Of a stretch of DNA of 64,000 nt, positions 19,808-28,309 are shown piece by piece. How positions within the stretch are numbered: the stretch's first letter is position 1; every line of letters starts with the position of its first letter. This stretch comes from Myxococcales bacterium (GTDB lineage Bacteria > Myxococcota_A > Polyangia > Polyangiales > JAFGIB01): positions 1 to 64,000 of the forward strand of contig JAOUOP010000037.1 of NCBI GenBank assembly GCA_029880325.1. Reading direction: 5' to 3'. The position numbers and the translations under genes are program-made. A model generated the notes under the pieces. That model was given only the letters and a program-made list of their open reading frames with translations, made no database searches and was not told the DNA's origin.

Positions 19808-19815
19808 GGGCGTGT

Positions 19816-20094
19816 CTATTGTTGACTCCACAGCAGCAGGTACAGCAGGGCCGCGAAAATCCAAAGCGCTGCCAGGCGGCGGAGGTCCGGTTTGAGCAGG
19901 GCTGCAGCCGGCGTCAGCGGTGGTAGCAGTGTGGCCAGGATGCGCCAGGCCGGCGATAGGCCGGCGTGCCGCACCACGCGCCACCACAGCCAGGGGTGGA
20001 CCGCGACCCACAGGGCCCCGACCACGATCATCGTCAGCAGCAATGCGGCGTCGCGCGACACCGGCGCAATGTAGCGCCTCCGGAGCGTTGCCAC
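19816..20094 (-). CDS. Small integral membrane protein
   Basis: A 92-residue protein with three hydrophobic segments (LLLTMIVVGALWVAV, ILATLLPPLTPAAALL, ALWIFAALLYLLLW) and a basic N-terminus. It lies eight bases upstream of prmA on the same strand and is probably co-transcribed. I do not recognise a family. It resembles small unannotated membrane proteins seen in myxobacterial genomes, but no role is assigned. Confidence 0.65.
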   Translation of the reverse strand: MATLRRRYIAPVSRDAALLLTMIVVGALWVAVHPWLWWRVVRHAGLSPAWRILATLLPPLTPAAALLKPDLRRLAALWIFAALLYLLLWSQQ

Positions 20095-20326
20095 GTCGCA
20101 TCTGTGGCAATTTTACCTGCCGCTCAGGCGCCGGCGCCGGGGCCGCGGTGCCGGGTCGGGTGGCCGCCGCCGGCTTTGCACATCACGGGCCGGGTTCGGA
20201 TATCCGCCATGACGCCGGCGCCTGCAGTGGCGCGCGCTCAAAGCGGCTGCGCTGCGTGCCCGCCGCTGCCCGTTTGGGCCGCTGGATGCGTGAATTCGGC
20301 AAAGATCCGGGCTAGCCTCCGCGCCC

Positions 20327-21631
20327 ATGGGCGAGATTCGCATCGGTCTTCTCGGCTGTGGCGTTGTGGGCCAGGGCGTGATGGCTTTGCTTTCCGAGCA
20401 CGCCGCTTCCATCGAGGCGCGCCTGGGAACGCGTCTTTCGGTTTCGGCGGTTGCCGTGCGCGATCTGGAGCGCGATCGGGGGCCCCACGTGCCGGCGCAG
20501 CTGCTGACTCGCGAGGTCGAACGCGTCGTGGAGGCGGCCGACGTGGACATCGCGGTGGAGCTGATGGGCGGCCTCGACCCGGCCGGCGACTACGTCCAGC
20601 GCGCCCTGGCCGCCGGCAAGTCGGTGGTGACGGCCAATAAGGCGCTGATCGCCGACCGCGGACACGCCCTGATCGAGCAGGCGGAGGGCGCCGGCTGCGA
20701 TCTCTACTTCGAGGCGGCCGTGGCCGGCGGTGTGCCGGTGCTGCGCGTTCTGCGCGAGGCGCTCGCCTCCGATCGCGTCACGGCCCTGCGCGGTATCATC
20801 AACGGTACGAGCAACTACATCCTGTCCCGGATGCAGTCCGAGGGCATGGAGTTCGCCCAGGCCCTGGCTGAGGCACAGGCGGCGGGTTACGCCGAGGCCG
20901 ATCCGACGCTCGACGTGGGCGGCGGCGACGCGGCCCACAAGCTGCTGATCCTGGCGACACTGGCTTTTGGCAAGCGCATCGCGCTCGATAGCGTCGCTAC
21001 CGAGGGCATCGACCGGGTTGCTGCCCTGGACATCGAGTTCGCCCGCCGTTTCGGCTATGTGATCAAGCCCCTGTCCATCGCCCGCCAGCTCGAGGGCGAC
21101 GCGCTGGAGCTGCGCGTGCATCCGGCCCTGGTCGACCGCCGCGATCCGCTGGCCCACATGGATGGCGCCCTCAACGCGGTTCAGATCGAGGGCGCGGGGG
21201 TGGGTCCCTGTTTGCTCTCCGGTCTGGGCGCCGGGTCGCTGCCGACGGCGGTGAGCGTGCTGAGCGACATCATCGATGTGGCGCGTAATCATCTCTGCGA
21301 TGGGCGCGGTCGGGTGCCGGCGCGGGCCTTTGCGGGCGCCAGCCTGGGGCAGGCCAGCGCCCGCGACATGGCCGAGCATCACGGCCGCTATTACCTGCGG
21401 TTTTCGGTACGCGATCAGAGCGGTGTGCTGGGTCAGCTGGCCACCGCCCTGGGCGCCCGCGACGTCAGCATCGAGCAAATGGTCCAGGAGGGACGCGGCG
21501 CCGAGCAGCCGGTTTCGGTCGTGCTGCTGACCCATCCGGCGCGTGAGGGCGATGTGCGCGCCGCCCTGGCGGAGATCGACGCCTTCGACGTCGTGGTCGA
21601 GCCCACCTGCGTGCTGCGGATCGAGGAGTAG
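20327..21631 (+). CDS. hom: Homoserine dehydrogenase with ACT domain
   Basis: A 434-residue enzyme that reduces aspartate-4-semialdehyde to homoserine with NAD(P)H in the threonine/methionine branch of aspartate metabolism. Residues 6-20 show the Rossmann motif GLLGCGVVGQG. AAVAGGVPVLR, INGTSNYILSRM and EADPTLDVGGGDAAHKLLIL (with the catalytic Lys) are family signatures. The C-terminal 80 residues form an ACT domain (YYLRFSVRDQSGVLGQLATA), usually a site of threonine feedback. The enzyme is monofunctional, with no aspartokinase. It is followed five bases later by a bactofilin gene, an unusual operon partner. Confidence 0.95.
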   Translation: MGEIRIGLLGCGVVGQGVMALLSEHAASIEARLGTRLSVSAVAVRDLERDRGPHVPAQLLTREVERVVEAADVDIAVELMGGLDPAGDYVQRALAAGKSVVTANKALIADRGHALIEQAEGAGCDLYFEAAVAGGVPVLRVLREALASDRVTALRGIINGTSNYILSRMQSEGMEFAQALAEAQAAGYAEADPTLDVGGGDAAHKLLILATLAFGKRIALDSVATEGIDRVAALDIEFARRFGYVIKPLSIARQLEGDALELRVHPALVDRRDPLAHMDGALNAVQIEGAGVGPCLLSGLGAGSLPTAVSVLSDIIDVARNHLCDGRGRVPARAFAGASLGQASARDMAEHHGRYYLRFSVRDQSGVLGQLATALGARDVSIEQMVQEGRGAEQPVSVVLLTHPAREGDVRAALAEIDAFDVVVEPTCVLRIEE

Positions 21632-21636
21632 GCGCG

Positions 21637-22125
21637 GTGGCTGGCGATGCGACAGAGGACCTGACCGGAATCGGCGAGCTTCAAGCGCTGCTCGGTCGCG
21701 GCGCGGGCTTCGAGGGCAAGCTGAGCTTCGAGGGCCGGGTGCGCATCGATGGTCAGCTACGTGGCGAGGTTTTCAGCGACGGGATTCTGATCCTGGGTCC
21801 GTCGGCCGACGTCGACGCCGTCATCGATGTGGGCACCCTGATCGTGCGCGGTGGCCGGCTGCGCGGGGAGGTGGTGGCGCGCCATTCGGTGGAGCTGCAC
21901 GCGCCGGCGCGCGTGGTGGGTACCATCCGCACCCGTCAGATCTACATCGACAAGGGGGCGGTGCTCGACGGCGAGTGCAAGATGCTCGAGGGTGAGCGCC
22001 CGCTGCCGGTGGAGGTGGGGGTGGATCAGGCCGAAGGGAGCGCGCCGGGCGCGCCCGCCGATGGCGGTGAGCTGGCGCCGGGCGAGGTCCGGAGCGGTGG
22101 CGTGGAGGGCGAGCGCTCGCGCTGA
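21637..22125 (+). CDS. Bactofilin family cytoskeletal protein
   Basis: A 162-residue protein with the central bactofilin (DUF583) beta-helix at about residues 20-120. Its repeated short strands follow a glycine pattern (FEGKLSFEGRVRIDGQLRGE, SDGILILGPSADVDAVIDV, GTLIVRGGRLRGEVVARH, APARVVGTIRTRQIYIDKGA). The C-terminal 40 residues are a polar disordered tail. Bactofilins polymerise without nucleotides and scaffold cell-wall or chromosome-segregation proteins; in Myxococcus xanthus some bactofilins position ParB/parS complexes. The start is a GTG five bases after hom. A parS cluster lies about 6 kb away, which makes a segregation link worth testing but does not prove it. Confidence 0.9.
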   Translation: MAGDATEDLTGIGELQALLGRGAGFEGKLSFEGRVRIDGQLRGEVFSDGILILGPSADVDAVIDVGTLIVRGGRLRGEVVARHSVELHAPARVVGTIRTRQIYIDKGAVLDGECKMLEGERPLPVEVGVDQAEGSAPGAPADGGELAPGEVRSGGVEGERSR

Positions 22126-22143
22126 TCGTGGGCAGCGAGCGTT

Positions 22144-24180
22144 TCAATCCCCGATCAGTTGTTCGATCCGCTCCACCAGGGTCGCGGGGTCGAAGGGCTT
22201 TTCGATGTGACCGCGGAAGCCGGCGTTGCGGGCATCGCGCAGCAGGGTCGGGGTCACGTGTCCGGTGTAGAGCACCAGGGGCAGCGCTGGGGCCTGCTCG
22301 ATCAGGGCGCGGCCCAGCTCGATGCCGCTGAGTTCGGGCATGTTGTGGTCGAGCAGGGCCAGGTCGTAGCGCCCTGGCTGTTGTCTAAAGGTGGTCAGGG
22401 CTTTGAGGGGCGAGAGGAAAGTTTCCACCTCGTAGCCGGTGCGGCGCAAGAGGCGCGCGGCGGCGGTGGCGACGCTGGGTTCGTCGTCCACCAGGAGCAC
22501 GCGCCGGGCGCGAATGCGGGCAAGGCGGGGTGCTGGGCTGGGGCTGGGTCTTCGCACGGGCGCTTCGCTTCGCGGTAAGAAGATGCGGAACTCGGTGCCG
22601 CGGCCCAGCTCCGTCCGTACGTCAAGGGCGCCGCCGTGGGCGCGCACGATGCCGTGGGCCATGGCCAGGCCGAAACCGGTGCCCTGGCCGGGACCCTTGG
22701 TGGTGAAGAAGGGATCGAAGATGCGTGGCAGGACCTCGGGAGCGATGCCGCGACCGTCGTCGCGTACCGCGATCACGCAATACTGGCCGTGCGGTAGGTC
22801 CGGGGGCGGCGGAGGTGTCCCGTCGTCACCTGCCCGGGGATGCAGCTCCAGCTCGAGCGTGCCGCCGCCCTGGCTGGTCAATTCCTGGTGTGCGTTGATG
22901 CAGATGTTGAGCAGGACTTGATGCAGCTGCCCGGGATCGCCCTGCAGCAGGACGGGACTGGTGTCGATGCGCGCGCGCATGTTCACGCCGGCCGACAGCG
23001 AGGGTCGTAGCAGACGCGCGACCTCGTCGAGCACGCCGTTGATCAGCACTTCTTCGCGGTGTTCGGTCTCGCCGCCCCGGAGGCTGAGGATGCGCCGCAC
23101 CAGCTCGCGGCCGCGGCGCGCGGCGGCTCGGATTTCATTGAGCATGGCGGCGTGCTCGTCGGCGGGCAGCGTGGGATCGGCCAGGAGGTCGACGTAGGTC
23201 AGCATCGGGACCAGGAGGTTGTTGAAGTCGTGGGCGATGCCCCCGGCCAGGGTGCCCACGGCGTCCAGGGTTTCGGCCAGGCGCAGCCGGCGTGCCAGCT
23301 CCTGGCGTTCGGCTTCGGCGCGTTTGCGCTCGCTGATGTCGGTGACGGTGCCGACGAAGCCGTGGGTTTGTCCGCGGCTATCGGTTTCGGCTACGAGCTG
23401 GCCGTAGACATGGGTGATACGGCCATCGGGAGCGCGCAGTCGATACTCGGCAGCGAAGTGGCTGCTGTGCTTCACGCAAGCGTCGAATTGCCGCATGACC
23501 TCTTGGCGGTCGTCGGGGTGGATGGCCTGGGACCAGTGGCTGCCCTGGGCCTGTTCGGCGTCGCTGCCCGCGATTTCGCAAAAGCGTTCGTTGACGTAGA
23601 GACAGCTTCCGTCGGCGTCGGCCAGAAAGGTTCCCACGGGGCTGAGGCGGGCGAGGGTGCGAAATCGCCGCTCGCTCTCCTCGAGCGCGGTTTCTGCCAG
23701 CACGCGATCGGTGATGTCGCGCATGGTGCCGATGCGCTGGATGGGCCGGCCGCGTTCGTCTAGGCGCGTTTCGCTGTGGCCTTCGATGTGGCGGGTCTTG
23801 CCGTCGTGGTCGATGAAGCGGTAGCGCAGGGCCGGAAGGCGCGCCTGGGCGCGATGGATGAAGGCCTCGCGGTCGTCGGGGTGGACGCGTGCGACGTACT
23901 CGTCCAGACGCAGGCTTCGGTCGTGGGCAAAGCCGGTGATGCGGCGGGCTTCGGCCGAGAGGTGGATGCGATCGTCGTCGGTGTTGTGCTCCCAGAAGCC
24001 GATGCGGGCGATGCGCAGGGCCTCGGCGATGCGGCTCGGGTCGAACTCCTGCGCTTCGCGGGTTTCGGTCTCGGCGTCGGGCGCCGCTTGGGTGGCAGCG
24101 GGCACGGCGGCCGCGGGCTCGGAGGCCCGGGCGTGGGAGGGGAGAGACTCGGAACTGCGCGGCCGTTGGGGGTCAGCCAT
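22144..24180 (-). CDS. Hybrid histidine kinase, PAS-PAS-HisKA-HATPase-REC
   Basis: A 678-residue soluble sensor kinase. Two PAS domains (about 50-165 and 168-290, each ending in a PAC-like strand: IGTMRDITDRV, GTVTDISERKRA) are followed by a HisKA box with GGIAHDFNNLL, His317 being the likely phospho-acceptor. The ATPase domain has RDDGRGIAPEVLPRIFDPFF and GTGFGLAM. The C-terminal receiver (about 560-678) has VDDEPSV, the phospho-acceptor Asp611 in LLDHNMPE, and the conserved Lys in HIEKPF. No transmembrane segment is visible, so the signal is probably intracellular. It is an orphan with no adjacent response regulator, as is common in myxobacteria. It converges with the bactofilin gene with an 18-bp gap. 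Confidence 0.93.
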   Translation of the reverse strand: MADPQRPRSSESLPSHARASEPAAAVPAATQAAPDAETETREAQEFDPSRIAEALRIARIGFWEHNTDDDRIHLSAEARRITGFAHDRSLRLDEYVARVHPDDREAFIHRAQARLPALRYRFIDHDGKTRHIEGHSETRLDERGRPIQRIGTMRDITDRVLAETALEESERRFRTLARLSPVGTFLADADGSCLYVNERFCEIAGSDAEQAQGSHWSQAIHPDDRQEVMRQFDACVKHSSHFAAEYRLRAPDGRITHVYGQLVAETDSRGQTHGFVGTVTDISERKRAEAERQELARRLRLAETLDAVGTLAGGIAHDFNNLLVPMLTYVDLLADPTLPADEHAAMLNEIRAAARRGRELVRRILSLRGGETEHREEVLINGVLDEVARLLRPSLSAGVNMRARIDTSPVLLQGDPGQLHQVLLNICINAHQELTSQGGGTLELELHPRAGDDGTPPPPPDLPHGQYCVIAVRDDGRGIAPEVLPRIFDPFFTTKGPGQGTGFGLAMAHGIVRAHGGALDVRTELGRGTEFRIFLPRSEAPVRRPSPSPAPRLARIRARRVLLVDDEPSVATAAARLLRRTGYEVETFLSPLKALTTFRQQPGRYDLALLDHNMPELSGIELGRALIEQAPALPLVLYTGHVTPTLLRDARNAGFRGHIEKPFDPATLVERIEQLIGD

Positions 24181-24309
24181 GGTGCGCCTGGGCAGGTCGG
24201 GGGTGGGATGGGCGCTGGGGCGCCAGTGCAGTGTTACTGCCGTCGTCCCGTCAGCGCAAAAAGCTCCGCGGCCGGGGAAGTGATTTTTTCGCGGGTGCGA
24301 AGGCCAGAA

Positions 24310-24600
24310 TCAGGTCAGGCGGTTGAAGTCGCGCAGGGTCTCTTCGCGCCTGCAGTGGTGCTGCAGGCGACCGTCGAGGGAGGCCTTGATTCCACGGAAG
24401 TCGGGGCATTGCCCGCAGGTCGACAGCGGGGTCACGCCGGCGCTGCGTCTGCAGTAAATCGCCAGCCGCAGTTCGAGACTCTGGACCCCGTCGTGGTCTT
24501 GCTGCAGCGGCCGGATGGGACTCGCACCCAGGGCGGCCAGGGGCGCCACGAGGGTGCCTGGGTTCGGTTGCCCTGTAGCATCAGGCTCGTCGTAGTTCAT
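24310..24600 (-). CDS. Small Cys-containing protein, possible metal site
   Basis: A 96-residue hypothetical protein. The ATG at 24600 is preceded by GAGG six bases upstream. The middle holds YCRRSAG then CGQCPDFRGIK and later HHCRREE, that is, four cysteines and two histidines in a spacing that could bind zinc or an iron-sulfur cluster. It lies 129 bp upstream (minus-strand sense) of the hybrid kinase. No family recognised. The gene call rests on the start signal and the cysteine pattern only. Confidence 0.5.
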   Translation of the reverse strand: MNYDEPDATGQPNPGTLVAPLAALGASPIRPLQQDHDGVQSLELRLAIYCRRSAGVTPLSTCGQCPDFRGIKASLDGRLQHHCRREETLRDFNRLT

Positions 24601-24700
24601 TTGGGACCTCGCGGCGCACCGAGCGGGCGGAGGGGCGCGTTGGATGTGTTCTGGACTCGACTTTGGGGGTCTGTGGCAGCTGATCGCGCAGGACGGGCTT

Positions 24701-24766
24701 TTTCAGGGCGCTTGGTCCCACGCATAAAGCGTGGCGCTCCATAAGGGAGGGCAAAGCGCCCTGAAA
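24701..24766. ncRNA. Nested perfect hairpin in a 320-bp intergenic gap; structured RNA or small repeat element
   Basis: Outer arms TTTCAGGGCGCTT (24701-24713) and AAGCGCCCTGAAA (24754-24766) are perfectly complementary over 13 bp. An inner hairpin CCACGC-ATAAA-GCGTGG (24718-24734) lies within. This two-level structure is much stronger than chance. The surrounding gap 24601-24922 has no convincing gene and is lower in GC near 24810-24890. It might be a terminator, a structured RNA or a REP/MITE-like element. Confidence 0.5.
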
Positions 24767-24922
24767 CGCGCTCAACGAGCGAGGACTGCCAGAAATTACC
24801 AACGGCGAGTTCAAATAGCCTAGATAATTACAACTAGCCTGTCGAGGTGGAATTCGGCCATTGGGGTCGGGTTATACCCCAAGATGGGGATAAAAAGGGG
24901 GAAGGCCTGGTCTCCCCCGGCG

Positions 24923-25753
24923 TCAGCGCCCCTGGAAGCTCGGGCGCCGGCCTTTCAGGTAGGCGGCCATGGCGTTGCGGGCGTCTTCGGTGCCCATGAC
25001 CGACTGGAATTCCCGTTGCTCGAGGGCCAGCGCCTGGCGCAGGGGCATGTCCTGGCCCTGGCGGATGGCGCGCTTGGCGGCCGCCAGGGCCAGCGGTGCG
25101 CGCGCGGCCAGATCGTCGACGAAGGCGCCCAGTTCGCGCTCAAAGTCGGCGTCGGCGAAGACGCGGTGGACCAGGCCCAGCTCCAAAGCCTGGCTGGGGC
25201 GCAGCAATTGGGCGTGGAGGATCAGGTCCAGGGCGCGGGCGCTGCCCAGCAGCCGCGTCAGGCGCTGGGTGCCACCGGCGCCGGGGATGATGCCGACGGT
25301 GGTCTCGGGCAGGCCCAGCACATGGGTGCCGTCGCGCAGCAGGCGGAAGTCGCAGCCGAGGGCCAGCTCGAGGCCGCCGCCCATGGCCAGGCCGTCGATG
25401 GCGGCCACGGTGATCAGGTCGAGCTGCTCGAGGCCGACGATCAGCTGATGCAGTTCGTGTAGTTGTTCGGTGTCGGCGGTTTCGGCGGTCCCGCTGGGCG
25501 CGTGGGCCGCCGGCGGCTGCGAGGCGGCGCTGCGCTCGGCGGCCGCCGACAGCTCGCCCACCTCGTAGTGGGTGATGAACACGCCCGGGGTGGCGCTGCG
25601 CAGGACCAGCACGCGCGTGTCCACAGCGAGGCGGCCGAGGGCTTTGGTCATGGCGCCTACCATGGTCGCCGTCAGCGTGTGTCGCGGCGGGTTTTGGAAG
25701 CGCAGGTAGGCGATCTGTCCGGCTTGCTCGAGAGTGATGGCGTTGTCAGGCAT
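24923..25753 (-). CDS. Enoyl-CoA hydratase/isomerase family protein
   Basis: A 276-residue crotonase-fold protein. Family motifs are THYEVGELSA, the oxyanion-hole segment AAIDGLAMGGGLELALGCDF, and PETTVGIIPGAGGTQRLTRL with the catalytic Glu region. A 25-residue Ser/Ala/Pro insertion sits after the first active-site segment (ASQPPAAHAPSG), where many family members have a short loop. It likely hydrates or isomerises acyl-CoA esters; the substrate cannot be read from the sequence. The ATG at 25753 lies eight bases past the cdsA stop on the same strand, so the two are probably co-transcribed. Confidence 0.9.
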   Translation of the reverse strand: MPDNAITLEQAGQIAYLRFQNPPRHTLTATMVGAMTKALGRLAVDTRVLVLRSATPGVFITHYEVGELSAAAERSAASQPPAAHAPSGTAETADTEQLHELHQLIVGLEQLDLITVAAIDGLAMGGGLELALGCDFRLLRDGTHVLGLPETTVGIIPGAGGTQRLTRLLGSARALDLILHAQLLRPSQALELGLVHRVFADADFERELGAFVDDLAARAPLALAAAKRAIRQGQDMPLRQALALEQREFQSVMGTEDARNAMAAYLKGRRPSFQGR

Positions 25754-25761
25754 GATCCGTA

Positions 25762-26589
25762 TCAGCTCGCGAAAAATGAGACGTAGGCCCAGACGGCGGC
25801 GCCGCAGAAAAGCATGGCGTCGCTGCGATCGAGGATGCCTCCGTGTCCTGGCAGGATGTTGCCGCTGTCCTTGATGCCGACGCTGCGTTTGATCAGGGAC
25901 TCGCACAGGTCGCCGGCCTGGCCCAGGGCGGTGGCGACCAGGGCCAGCAGCACCGCATGGAGCAGGGGCAGAACCGGCAGAAACCAGAAGTGGGCCAGCA
26001 GGCCGCTGAGCACGCCGCCAGCCAGGCCTCCCAGGGAGCCCTCGATGGTCTTCTTGGGCGAGACCACGGGCGAGAGTTTGCGTTTGCCGATGGCGCGGCC
26101 GACGAAGTAGCCGGCGGTGTCGCTGATGAAGCTGAAGAGCAGGGCCAGCACCACCCAGGAGCCGCCGTGGTCGCGGCGGAAGAGCAGGATCAGGGCGCCG
26201 AAGAGGGTGCCGAGGTAAAGTGGGCCGGCGATGGACCAGGCCAATCGGGCGGCGGCGCCTTCCATGGGCTCGGGCCGCGCCAGGTTGGCGAGCATACCGC
26301 CGCAGACCAGGGCCATCAGCAGCAGGGGAAAGTGGGCGGCGGCGGCGGGCAGGGCGGTGGCGCTGATCACACCCAGGGTCGCCACGAGATTCCACAGGCG
26401 CACGCCCAGGTGCTGGGGGCTCGCCATGGCCGACAGTTCCCAGGCGCCGAGTAGACAGACCAGGGTGGTGACCGCGGGAAAGCCCCAGGCGGGGCCCAGG
26501 TATAGGAGCCACAGCAGCAGCGGCGCCGCCACCGCCGCGGTGGCCAAACGCAGGAAGAGGTTGCTTTTGGGTCGGGGCGATTCTGCCAT
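25762..26589 (-). CDS. cdsA: Phosphatidate cytidylyltransferase CdsA
   Basis: A 275-residue multi-pass membrane enzyme that converts phosphatidic acid and CTP to CDP-diacylglycerol for phospholipid synthesis. About seven to eight hydrophobic segments are visible. The C-terminal family signature is present: KRSVGIKDSGNILPGHGG followed by ILDRSDAM. Other support is VSPKKTIEGSLGG and SDTAGYFVGRAIGKRKLSP. Length is normal. The start ATG at 26589 was chosen because upstream codons are Arg-rich and uncharacteristic. Usual neighbours (uppS, dxr) are absent. Confidence 0.95.
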   Translation of the reverse strand: MAESPRPKSNLFLRLATAAVAAPLLLWLLYLGPAWGFPAVTTLVCLLGAWELSAMASPQHLGVRLWNLVATLGVISATALPAAAAHFPLLLMALVCGGMLANLARPEPMEGAAARLAWSIAGPLYLGTLFGALILLFRRDHGGSWVVLALLFSFISDTAGYFVGRAIGKRKLSPVVSPKKTIEGSLGGLAGGVLSGLLAHFWFLPVLPLLHAVLLALVATALGQAGDLCESLIKRSVGIKDSGNILPGHGGILDRSDAMLFCGAAVWAYVSFFAS

Positions 26590-26843
26590 GGGCCCTCGGC
26601 ACGGCGCTTGCGCGCATGGGCGACTCCGGCGGCGGGTGGAGCGCGTCGGGGCGGACAATAGCGATCGCGAACGCGGGCGGCCACCCCTGATCGCACCGTG
26701 GGTGCGGTGCCCGTGGCGATCGTGGTTATCTTGATCCTGCAAGCCGGATTTGCGCGGATTTGCGCGGCGCTGTCGTTAAGAGGCAGGCGGCTTCGTGCGC
26801 GATCCGCGGTAGGCTGGAAGGAACGGACGGCGTGCAGACGACG

Positions 26844-27800
26844 ATGGCGGAAAAGGACCTCTACCAAATCCTCGGCGTGAGCCGCTCGGCCAGCGAGCAG
26901 GAAATCCGCAAGGCCTACCGGGAGCTGGCGCGCAAGTACCACCCGGACCGCAATCCGGACGATCCGCAAGCCGAGGACCGGTTTAAGGAGGCGTCCTATG
27001 CCTCCGAAGTCCTGCTAAATGCGAAAAAACGTAAATTATATGATGAGTTTGGAGAACTAGGATTAAGAGAGGGCTTCAATCCCGAGGCCTACCGCAATTA
27101 TGCCCGTGGTGCGGGAGCAGGCGGGGGCTTTGGCAACCTGGAGGATCTGCTGGGGCAGATGGGTATCGGCGGGCGCGGCGCGCGGCGGGGCGGGGGCTTC
27201 GCGGATCTCTTTGGCAACGAGGTGATGGACTCCATCTTCGGGCGCGGTGGCCGCGCGGCGGGGGCGCCGGCGAACCAAGCGCGAGAGGTGGTGAGTGACA
27301 TCAGTATCGACTTCGCCGAAGCGGTGCGGGGCGTGGAAAAGGAACTCAGCCTGGCGGTGCCGGGCGAAGCGACACAAAAGCTGAACGTGCGCATTCCCGC
27401 CGGCGTCAAGGATGGGGGCCGCGTGCGGCTGCGGGGCAAGGGGCTCCGGGGCGGCGACATCGTGCTGCGCGTTCACGTGAAACCCCATCCCCATTTCCGG
27501 CGCGAGGACGACGACCTGCTGCTCGAACTGCCGATTTCGGTGGGTGAGGCCTACCGGGGCGGGAAGGTGGAGGTGCCCACACCCGAGGGCGCTGTGACGT
27601 TGACGATCCCCAAGGGCGTTCGCGGGGGCGCCAAGCTTCGGCTCAAGGGGCGCGGGGTGCGGCGGGGTAAGGCTGTCGGCGATCTGCTGGTGCAGGTGCG
27701 GGTGGTGATGCCCGACGGCGAGGGCGCCGAGCTTGATTCGGCGGTGGAAACCCTGGAGGCGGCCTACTCGACACCGCTGCGGGCGGGCCTGCGCTTCTGA
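26844..27800 (+). CDS. CbpA/DnaJ-type co-chaperone without zinc finger
   Basis: A 318-residue Hsp40. The J domain at residues about 4-70 contains the HPD motif (KYHPDRNPDD) that stimulates DnaK ATPase. A Gly/Phe/Arg-rich linker (GAGAGGGFGN, GGRGARRGGGF) follows. The C-terminal domains have the DnaJ-C pattern (DISIDFAEAVRGVEKEL, VRIPAGVKDGGRVRLRGKG, LPISVGEAYRGGKVEVPTP). There is no CxxCxGxG zinc finger, so it is CbpA-like rather than DnaJ. The ATG at 26844 fits the family; GTG at 26832 is an alternative. Codons 27015-27068 are strikingly AT-rich (see findings). Downstream is the parS cluster. Confidence 0.92.
   Translation: MAEKDLYQILGVSRSASEQEIRKAYRELARKYHPDRNPDDPQAEDRFKEASYASEVLLNAKKRKLYDEFGELGLREGFNPEAYRNYARGAGAGGGFGNLEDLLGQMGIGGRGARRGGGFADLFGNEVMDSIFGRGGRAAGAPANQAREVVSDISIDFAEAVRGVEKELSLAVPGEATQKLNVRIPAGVKDGGRVRLRGKGLRGGDIVLRVHVKPHPHFRREDDDLLLELPISVGEAYRGGKVEVPTPEGAVTLTIPKGVRGGAKLRLKGRGVRRGKAVGDLLVQVRVVMPDGEGAELDSAVETLEAAYSTPLRAGLRF
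27015..27068 (+). other. AT-rich rare-codon island within the co-chaperone gene
   Basis: Eighteen consecutive codons contain only 16 G or C out of 54 bases (about 30 percent) in a gene that is otherwise very GC-rich. Codons rare in such genomes cluster here: CTA, TTA twice, AAA three times, TAT, GGA twice, AGA. They encode LNAKKRKLYDEFGELGLR, the end of the J domain. The protein sequence is ordinary for the family, so the bias is at the nucleotide level. Confidence 0.85.
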
Positions 27801-27910
27801 GCGGCTGGCGGCTGCGGGCGGGTGCTCCCGGCGGTGGTTGTTTGGGGCAGGCTCGGGGGTGATCGGGGCCTGCGTCCCTGGCGAGAAGCGTGAGTCCGGC
27901 CGGCGTGCGG

Positions 27911-27926
27911 TCTTTCACGTGAAACT
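27911..27926. promoter_or_regulatory. parS-like ParB-binding site 1
   Basis: TCTTTCACGTGAAACT matches the bacterial parS consensus TGTTTCACGTGAAACA at 14 of 16 positions, with the full TTTCACGTGAAA palindrome. It lies in the 547-bp convergent gap 27801-28347, which has no convincing gene. Confidence 0.8.
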
Positions 27927-28155
27927 GGGTGGCAGGGCCGCGCACGGTCGGCGGAGGCGGCGCGATGCCCCTCTGTACGGCAGGGGTCGGCGATTGGGGG
28001 GTGCACGCCAAACTCAGCGGGCGTGCGTGGTGCTGGCGATGATCCAGGCGCGGCTCGGGAGGCGGCGGAGGCGCGAACGGCCTCGCGCGGGGGCCGGAAG
28101 CCGGCGTTCCGATTGCATCACGTGGCACCGGATGACAACGCGTGGCCAGCGGTGT

Positions 28156-28171
28156 CGTTTCACGTGAAACA
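28156..28171. promoter_or_regulatory. parS-like ParB-binding site 2
   Basis: CGTTTCACGTGAAACA matches the parS consensus at 15 of 16 positions and is a perfect 14-bp palindrome (GTTTCACGTGAAAC). This is the best site of the cluster. Confidence 0.9.
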
Positions 28172-28189
28172 GCGGTCAGGCCGGGGCGC

Positions 28190-28205
28190 TGTTTCACGTG
28201 ACACA
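28190..28205. promoter_or_regulatory. parS-like ParB-binding site 3
   Basis: TGTTTCACGTGACACA matches the parS consensus at 15 of 16 positions. Its centre is 34 bp from that of site 2. A weaker CACGTG-centred site (11 of 16) lies at 28114-28129. Confidence 0.85.
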
Positions 28206-28309
28206 GGGACTCGGTCCCCGGACCCCCGGACCCACGGCACCACCACACGGCACAGCCAGGCGGCCAGAAGTGGGCCGCTGGCATTTCACCCCAGTCCGGA
28301 CCCCGGCGC

